Below, in pieces: positions 7,387-10,953 of a DNA stretch of 10,953 nt. The stretch is from Paraclostridium ghonii (GTDB taxonomy: Bacteria; Bacillota; Clostridia; Peptostreptococcales; Peptostreptococcaceae). The stretch lies in assembly GCF_023653455.1 (NCBI RefSeq), contig NZ_JAKEDR010000113.1:1-10953 (forward strand), in the 5' to 3' direction. Each line of letters starts with the position of its first letter. Position 1 is the first letter of the stretch. The notes beneath the pieces were generated by a model that worked only from the letters and a program-made list of their open reading frames with translations, did no database searches and was not told the DNA's origin. The translations under genes and the position numbers were made by a program.

Positions 7387-8157
7387 TTACACAAATATAT
7401 TTACACTTCCATACATATTCCTTATCAGTAAATATGAACTTTCTAGCTCTGATTCAGAAGTCTCAATACACCAAATTGCATTTGGAGCATATAATTCAAG
7501 ACTATCTAAAACATCAAAAATAGATATAGTCCCTTGATCTATTTTATTATGTTCATCTAAAATACCATTATTATTATGAAGATGAACATATCCTATACGA
7601 TTTCCACAATTTTTTATCCAATCTAAAACAGATTCGTTAGAATGAGCATGTGCATGACCTATATCTAAACACATTTTAAAATTTTCCATATTTACTTCAT
7701 CAATAAGTTTACAAATAATAGAACTATTTAATTCAAATTGATTTTCAATAAAAAATTTTATATTATTTCTATTTAATAGAAATTTTCTCCATCGTTCTGT
7801 AGCTCTATTTATCCAAGCCAATTCCCAATATGTATTTGGAATATATCCATTATGAACTATTACATCTGAGCAATCTAATTCAAGTGCCGTATTGTAAACT
7901 AAGTTATACATTTTAATTGTGGTATTATATATATCATCTACCTTGCTACCAATATTTAAATCCCAAAATGGGGCATGTAATGATTTACCATTGTAAAAAT
8001 CTTTAAGTAGATATCTATACTCTTGTTTTAACTCAGGCTTATCTTTAAATATATATGGGTCATGAAATGATTGTATTTCTATTCCTAAATTGTATTTTTT
8101 ACTTAACTCAAAAACAACATTTGGATTCGAATTATCACTTAATCTAATCTCCTTCAC
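7387..8157 (-). CDS. Sugar phosphate isomerase/epimerase-like TIM barrel protein
   Basis: A 256-residue protein of the xylose isomerase-like / AP endonuclease 2 TIM-barrel superfamily. Barrel-strand motifs with likely metal ligands occur in order: SLHAPFWDLN (H61), VIVHNG (H102), FFIENQFE (E138), CLDIGHAHAH (D165, H168), YVHLHNNNG (H192) followed by DEH (201-203), and CIETSE (E232). This is the usual two-metal site. Known relatives include hexulose, inosose and tagatose epimerases and endonuclease IV; the substrate here cannot be told. The start is GTG at 8157 with GGAGGGG (8172-8166) 8 nt upstream. An ATG at 8161 is out of frame and opens only a five-codon ORF. The gene is convergent to ribH and divergent from the hydrolase, so it is probably transcribed alone. 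No clear terminator follows its stop. Confidence 0.82.
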   Translation of the reverse strand: MKEIRLSDNSNPNVVFELSKKYNLGIEIQSFHDPYIFKDKPELKQEYRYLLKDFYNGKSLHAPFWDLNIGSKVDDIYNTTIKMYNLVYNTALELDCSDVIVHNGYIPNTYWELAWINRATERWRKFLLNRNNIKFFIENQFELNSSIICKLIDEVNMENFKMCLDIGHAHAHSNESVLDWIKNCGNRIGYVHLHNNNGILDEHNKIDQGTISIFDVLDSLELYAPNAIWCIETSESELESSYLLIRNMYGSVNIFV

Positions 8158-8188
8158 TCATAAATCCCCTCCATACTTTTATAATTTA

Positions 8189-8199
8189 ATTGTATCATA
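8189..8199 (-). promoter_or_regulatory. Possible extended -10 promoter of the isomerase-like gene
   Basis: On the minus strand the sequence reads TATGATACAAT, an extended -10 (TG-N-TACAAT), which would give a leader of about 25 nt before the GTG start. The -35 region is poor. A TATAAA nearer the gene (8178-8183) would start the RNA inside the ribosome binding site and is less likely. Confidence 0.35.
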
Positions 8200-8324
8200 A
8201 TTTGAATATATTAATTCTATGAAACTATAGATAGTTTATTAACTAAAACTGAAATATAAATAATAGTGAACTTTTTAATGGAAGTATACAAATATGCTAA
8301 TTTCATTAGAATAAAGTTGTTCAA

Positions 8325-8353
8325 ATGACAAATATTGTTAATAGTGATATTAT
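8325..8353 (+). promoter_or_regulatory. Candidate promoter for the hydrolase gene
   Basis: ATGACA (8325-8330), a 17-nt spacer and TATTAT (8348-8353), with an upstream TG making an extended -10. This would give a leader of about 115 nt containing the direct repeat at 8363-8414. A second -10-like TATAAT at 8437-8442 is closer to the gene but lacks a good -35. Confidence 0.4.
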
Positions 8354-8474
8354 AAACATAACTGTTAAATTATAAATACTAAAATTAAATATTGTTATGT
8401 TGTTTAAATTATAACATTAAATTAATACTAAGTAATTATAATGAAAACAGAAATATCATGGGGGAAAAAATAAA

Positions 8475-9344
8475 ATGAAAACTATTTATAAGACTGTAGA
8501 CAGTAAAGTTGCTGTGCTTAAACTTTATAATGAGCAGTTAAAGAAACTGGATTGTGATTTTAATGATTTATTTATAGATACTTCATTTGGGAAAACACAT
8601 CTTATCGAAACTGGAAATTTTAATGGAACTCCATTACTTGTTTTTCATGGTGGAAATTCAACAACTTCATATAATTTGCTATTATTTAAGTTTTTGCTTA
8701 AAGATTTTCATATATTTGCAGTAGATATAATAGGTCATCCTGGGAAAAGTGTAGAAGTAAGCCTTTCACCATACGGTTATGATTATGGAAAATGGGCAAG
8801 TGAAGTTATTTATGGATTAGGATTTGAAAAGATAAGTTGTTTTGGGTGCTCTTTTGGGGGTGGTGTTTTGGCAAAGTTAATGTGTGTAGCTCCAGAGAAA
8901 ATCAAAAAAAGCGTTTTAGTTGTTCCGTCTGGGATAAAAAATGCGGTTCCAATTAGTTCTATTAAAATGATGATTCCATTGATAAAATATATTGTTACAA
9001 AAAAAGAAAAGTATATAAAAGAAACTGCTTTGTATATGTCTATTACTGAAGAAAATTTGGATGATGATATTTTAGATATTTTAAAGAATAGTTTTGAGTG
9101 TGTAAAAACAAAGGTAGGTATGCCATCAAATGTAAAAGGTAAGCTAATAAATAAGTGTGATGCGCCAACTCTTATAATGGCAAGTGAGCATGACTGTTTA
9201 TTCCCAGCAAAAAATGTTTTAAAAAGAGCAAAAAAGATACTTCCTAGCTGTGTTACATATGAAATGATAGGTAGAGGGCATATGCATTTGCTAACTGAAG
9301 CTGAAAAACAAATGATAGTTAAATTTTTAACTCAAACTATGTAA
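8475..9344 (+). CDS. Alpha/beta hydrolase
   Basis: A 289-residue alpha/beta-hydrolase-fold protein. The oxyanion-region motif LLVFHGGNS lies at 54-62, and VDIIGHPGKS at 83-92 matches the strand and loop after beta-4. The nucleophile elbow is G-C-S-F-G with S126. The acid is probably D240 (MASEHD) and the base H269 (GRGHMHLL), giving an intact Ser-Asp-His triad. No signal peptide is visible, so it is cytoplasmic. The fold covers esterases, lipases, C-C hydrolases and haloperoxidase-like enzymes, and nothing here fixes the substrate. The ATG at 8475 has only a moderate G-rich site (8460-8464) about 10 nt upstream. The DUF3784-like gene follows after 46 nt without a terminator, so the two are probably cotranscribed. 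Confidence 0.85.
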   Translation: MKTIYKTVDSKVAVLKLYNEQLKKLDCDFNDLFIDTSFGKTHLIETGNFNGTPLLVFHGGNSTTSYNLLLFKFLLKDFHIFAVDIIGHPGKSVEVSLSPYGYDYGKWASEVIYGLGFEKISCFGCSFGGGVLAKLMCVAPEKIKKSVLVVPSGIKNAVPISSIKMMIPLIKYIVTKKEKYIKETALYMSITEENLDDDILDILKNSFECVKTKVGMPSNVKGKLINKCDAPTLIMASEHDCLFPAKNVLKRAKKILPSCVTYEMIGRGHMHLLTEAEKQMIVKFLTQTM

Positions 9345-9390
9345 AAAAGTAATATTAATTTGATTTTTAGAAAAATGGGAGAGAGTAAGT

Positions 9391-9702
9391 ATGGTATTTG
9401 ATGCAATAATCCTAATGGTAGGTATTTTAGGGGTTGTATTAGGAGTAATAATTAGAAAATATAATCTGGGGTATCTTGTGAGTTGGGTAAATTCAAAAAA
9501 ATATGATAATAATAAAGTTGCGAGTATTATGGGGACTCATGTAATAGTATCAGGACTATGTTTAATAACAATAGCTGGAGTAGATTATATATTAAAAAAT
9601 GCTTATCAAAATATAATTGTAATTACAATTATATTATCTTGTTTCGCAATAGAATTTGGAGGGTACTATAGAATTTTTAAATATGCAAAATTAGAAAATT
9701 AG
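9391..9702 (+). CDS. Small membrane protein, DUF3784-like
   Basis: A 103-residue protein of unknown function with three predicted membrane segments (about 2-22, 45-66 and 71-90). A basic loop (IRKYNLGYLVSWVNSKKYDNNK) lies between the first two. Layout and length resemble the DUF3784 family of Firmicutes, but that assignment rests on pattern memory only. The ATG at 9391 follows a GGGAGAGAG stretch (9377-9385). It lies 46 nt behind the hydrolase, probably in the same transcript. Its stop is followed directly by the remnant of a broken gene, and the next strong terminator is at 9936-9981. Confidence 0.7.
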   Translation: MVFDAIILMVGILGVVLGVIIRKYNLGYLVSWVNSKKYDNNKVASIMGTHVIVSGLCLITIAGVDYILKNAYQNIIVITIILSCFAIEFGGYYRIFKYAKLEN

Positions 9703-9703
9703 T

Positions 9704-9920
9704 AAAAAAAGATTCTATTATAGACAATTTACTTTATTTAATGATTATTCATTAGTTAAAAATAGTTCAGCTTCTGTTAAATTCTATTTAGATTATGAAA
9801 TGATAAGTTTCTTTAAATTGGAAAGATGGAGATGTTTATTATTCATTTCTAGCAACTGACTCTGATTTAACTAAAGATGATTTAATTAAAATGGCTAAAG
9901 AAATAATAGACTCTAAATAA
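9704..9920 (+). pseudogene. Remnant of a DUF4367-like protein gene (no start, frame broken)
   Basis: Two protein-like stretches lie in different frames. From 9704 to about 9818 the frame reads FNDYSLVKNSSASVKFYLDY without a start codon. The frame ending at TAA 9918-9920 reads WKDGDVYYS (from 9819) and ends LTKDDLIKMAKEIIDSK. The latter closely resembles the C-terminus of DUF4367-type domains, where a Trp-x-x-Gly-x-x-Tyr strand is followed by a short acidic helix. An in-frame TAA at 9804-9806 stops that frame upstream, so at least one indel separates the two parts. The 5' half is missing and no ribosome binding site is present. A strong terminator follows 15 nt later, as expected for the original 3' end. 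The family name is an inference; that this is a decayed coding region is better supported. Confidence 0.55.
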
Positions 9921-9935
9921 TAAATACATTAAAAT

Positions 9936-9981
9936 AAAAATGCTTTTAAAATTCAGATAAATGAATTTTAAAAGCATTTTT
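9936..9981. terminator. Strong 20-bp hairpin terminator, likely bidirectional
   Basis: Arms 9936-9955 and 9962-9981 are exact 20-nt reverse complements around a 6-nt loop. The right arm ends in TTTTT and the left arm begins with AAAAA, so both strands have a U run. It would end the hydrolase/DUF3784/remnant transcript and any leftward transcript from the minus-strand remnant at 10021-10128. Confidence 0.88.
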
Positions 9982-10020
9982 ACTAGCTGGTTTAAATATA
10001 TTTTTCATAATAGATTTGAT

Positions 10021-10128
10021 TTACTTGTTTTTACTAAGATTATAGTTTAATCCTAGTCTAGCTTCTAATAAGTTTTCAATTATTGTAAGTCAAAGAGCTT
10101 CTGGGTTGTAATTTTAAAATTTAGTCAT
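10021..10128 (-). pseudogene. Possible decayed small gene (36 codons, two in-frame stops)
   Basis: On the minus strand an ATG at 10128 opens a frame that reads NYNPEAL, then LTIIENLLEARLGLNYNLSKNK, and ends in TAA at 10021-10023. It is interrupted by TAA at codon 5 and TGA at codon 13. The composition is protein-like, and the frame ends just before the bidirectional terminator at 9936-9981. There is no ribosome binding site and I recognise no family. It may be a pseudogene of a small protein or chance. Confidence 0.25.
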
Positions 10129-10137
10129 AATATAAAA

Positions 10138-10186
10138 ATCAATGTGATATATATGTAATATAGAGATATAAATATATCACATTGAT
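10138..10186. repeat. Perfect 15-bp inverted repeat upstream of the DUF3796/HTH pair
   Basis: The arm ATCAATGTGATATAT (10138-10152) is repeated exactly in reverse complement at 10172-10186, separated by 19 nt. The right arm ends directly against the GGAGG (10187-10191) of the next gene. It may be an operator bound by the HTH protein encoded at 10571-10774, or a leader hairpin that affects access to the ribosome binding site. There is no T run after it, so it is not an intrinsic terminator. No convincing -35/-10 pair could be fixed around it. Confidence 0.75.
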
Positions 10187-10202
10187 GGAGGAAGATTTAT
10201 TT

Positions 10203-10565
10203 ATGAAAAATTTAAATAAGTATCAAATTTTCTTTGCATTTTTTGGATTTTTAGGTTTTAAAGAATTAAATGGTGATCCACTAGGTCTTTTATATTTTGG
10301 CTTCTTTGGATATTTTTCTCAAATTTGGTGGAACAAACTAGGAAATCATGAAGATGAGCGATTAATTTATAATAAACGTAGAGCAGGTTCAATAGCATTT
10401 CCTATAGGATTTGTCCTAGCAATTTTAGCAAGTGCACTAGTTAGGCTATATACAGTAGATTTATTAACACTTTATAGACTTCAAGTATTAATACTATCAC
10501 TTACTTTTGCAATATCAACAAACTTATGGGCATTTTTAACTTATAAATTTGATTTAGGGAACTAA
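10203..10565 (+). CDS. Small membrane protein, DUF3796-like
   Basis: A 120-residue protein of unknown function. It is very rich in Phe and Gly at the N-terminus (FFAFFGFLGF, LLYFGFFGYF), a pattern typical of DUF3796 proteins. There are two further hydrophobic segments (about 70-88 and 92-114), with a charged loop between halves (HEDERLIYNKRRAG). I chose ATG at 10203. GGAGG (10187-10191) lies 11 nt upstream, and the in-frame TTG at 10182 and ATG at 10185 sit on or before that site. It is followed after 5 nt by a small HTH regulator, a pairing common for this family in clostridia as I recall. A role in regulator control or membrane stress sensing would be speculation. Confidence 0.75.
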   Translation: MKNLNKYQIFFAFFGFLGFKELNGDPLGLLYFGFFGYFSQIWWNKLGNHEDERLIYNKRRAGSIAFPIGFVLAILASALVRLYTVDLLTLYRLQVLILSLTFAISTNLWAFLTYKFDLGN

Positions 10566-10570
10566 ATATT

Positions 10571-10774
10571 ATGACAAAGTTTATTAGCAATTTAAAGAAA
10601 TATCGTCTATTTAAGGAGTTAACTCAAGAAGAATTAGCTAATAGGGTTAATGTTAGAAGAGAAACTATAGCTCGTTTAGAAAGTGCTAAATATAATCCTT
10701 CACTTGAATTAGCAATGAGAATATCAAAAGAGTTAAATACTCCAATTGAGGAATTATTTACTTTTGAATTTTAA
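10571..10774 (+). CDS. Xre family helix-turn-helix transcriptional regulator
   Basis: A 67-residue single-domain Cro/CI-type DNA-binding protein. The HTH core runs from TQEELANRVNVRRETIARLE (about 18-37) through the helix NPSLELAMRISKELN, and the family ending TPIEELFTFEF is present. There is no sensor or peptidase domain. It starts 5 nt after the DUF3796-like gene, with AGGGA (10556-10560) inside that gene's end as ribosome binding site, so the two are one operon and probably translationally coupled. The perfect inverted repeat at 10138-10186 in front of the operon is the natural candidate for its binding site. That is an inference. No terminator is seen in the following 179 nt. Confidence 0.9.
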   Translation: MTKFISNLKKYRLFKELTQEELANRVNVRRETIARLESAKYNPSLELAMRISKELNTPIEELFTFEF

Positions 10775-10953
10775 CTATTTTCTGAATTTAGGCTTAGATG
10801 ATAGTTTGATGAAAGCAAATAATTAAATTAATAATTAGTTATAAATTACAAATTAAAATTTATGGTTCTGTTAATTAGATATGATAAAAATTATTCTCGA
10901 AGAGATTAATAAACCGATAGGTTAATATTTGGTTTCAATTATTAAAAATAGGC

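Larger units (their letters stand above)
8158..8474. other. Divergent intergenic region between isomerase-like gene and hydrolase
   Basis: This 317-nt A/T-rich stretch holds no ORF with a credible start. It contains the minus-strand -10 candidate near 8189-8199 and a plus-strand promoter candidate at 8325-8353. A consensus-like TATAAT at 8437-8442 has a poor -35. There is also a near-direct repeat (TGTTAAATTATAA at 8363-8375, TGTTTAAATTATAA at 8401-8414) and an imperfectly spaced inverted pair TGTTAT (8393-8398) / ATAACA (8411-8416). The last two could be regulator sites for the hydrolase. No riboswitch or structured RNA is recognisable. Confidence 0.5.

Noticed and set aside
10881..10925. 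ATG-started 14-codon frame near the right edge (MIKIILEEINKPIG)
   Set aside because: It has no ribosome binding site and is short enough to be chance. The 179 nt after the HTH gene show no clear gene, promoter or terminator.

Overview
The window is a low-GC, A/T-rich Firmicutes chromosome segment. Strong AGGAGG-type ribosome binding sites, TTG/GTG starts, hairpin-plus-U-run terminators and the gene content point to Clostridium or a close relative. I cannot name the species from the sequence alone.

Layout. (1) 295-1818: a YfcC/DcuC-like membrane carrier between two intrinsic terminators (155-183 and 1935-1968). (2) 1997-3469: a family 2 glycosyltransferase with a TPR-like middle. Its C-terminal third looks like a worn second copy of its own N-terminal glycosyltransferase module. 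(3) 3488-7341: a complete riboflavin operon with a consensus promoter, FMN riboswitch, two consecutive intrinsic terminators in the leader, then ribD-ribE-ribBA-ribH and a closing hairpin. Together these four proteins make riboflavin from GTP and ribulose 5-phosphate. The dephosphorylation step is, as usual, not encoded here. (4) 7387-8157, minus strand: a TIM-barrel sugar-phosphate isomerase/epimerase-like protein. (5) 8475-9702: an alpha/beta hydrolase followed by a small DUF3784-like membrane protein, probably cotranscribed. (6) 9704-10186: a decayed stretch with the frame-broken tail of what looks like a DUF4367-type protein, a strong 20-bp hairpin terminator, a second possible small gene remnant on the minus strand, and a perfect 15-bp inverted repeat. 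(7) 10203-10774: a small DUF3796-like membrane protein coupled to a short Xre-type HTH regulator. The inverted repeat just upstream is a plausible operator for that regulator.

Most of the window is ordinary housekeeping and accessory content. The points most worth a second look are the internally duplicated glycosyltransferase, the double-terminator FMN riboswitch whose two terminators both have 5' arms complementary to the same P1-strand segment, the long inverted repeat in front of the DUF3796/HTH pair, and the decayed genes around 9.7-10.1 kb. I see no rRNA, tRNA, CRISPR array, insertion sequence or phage module.
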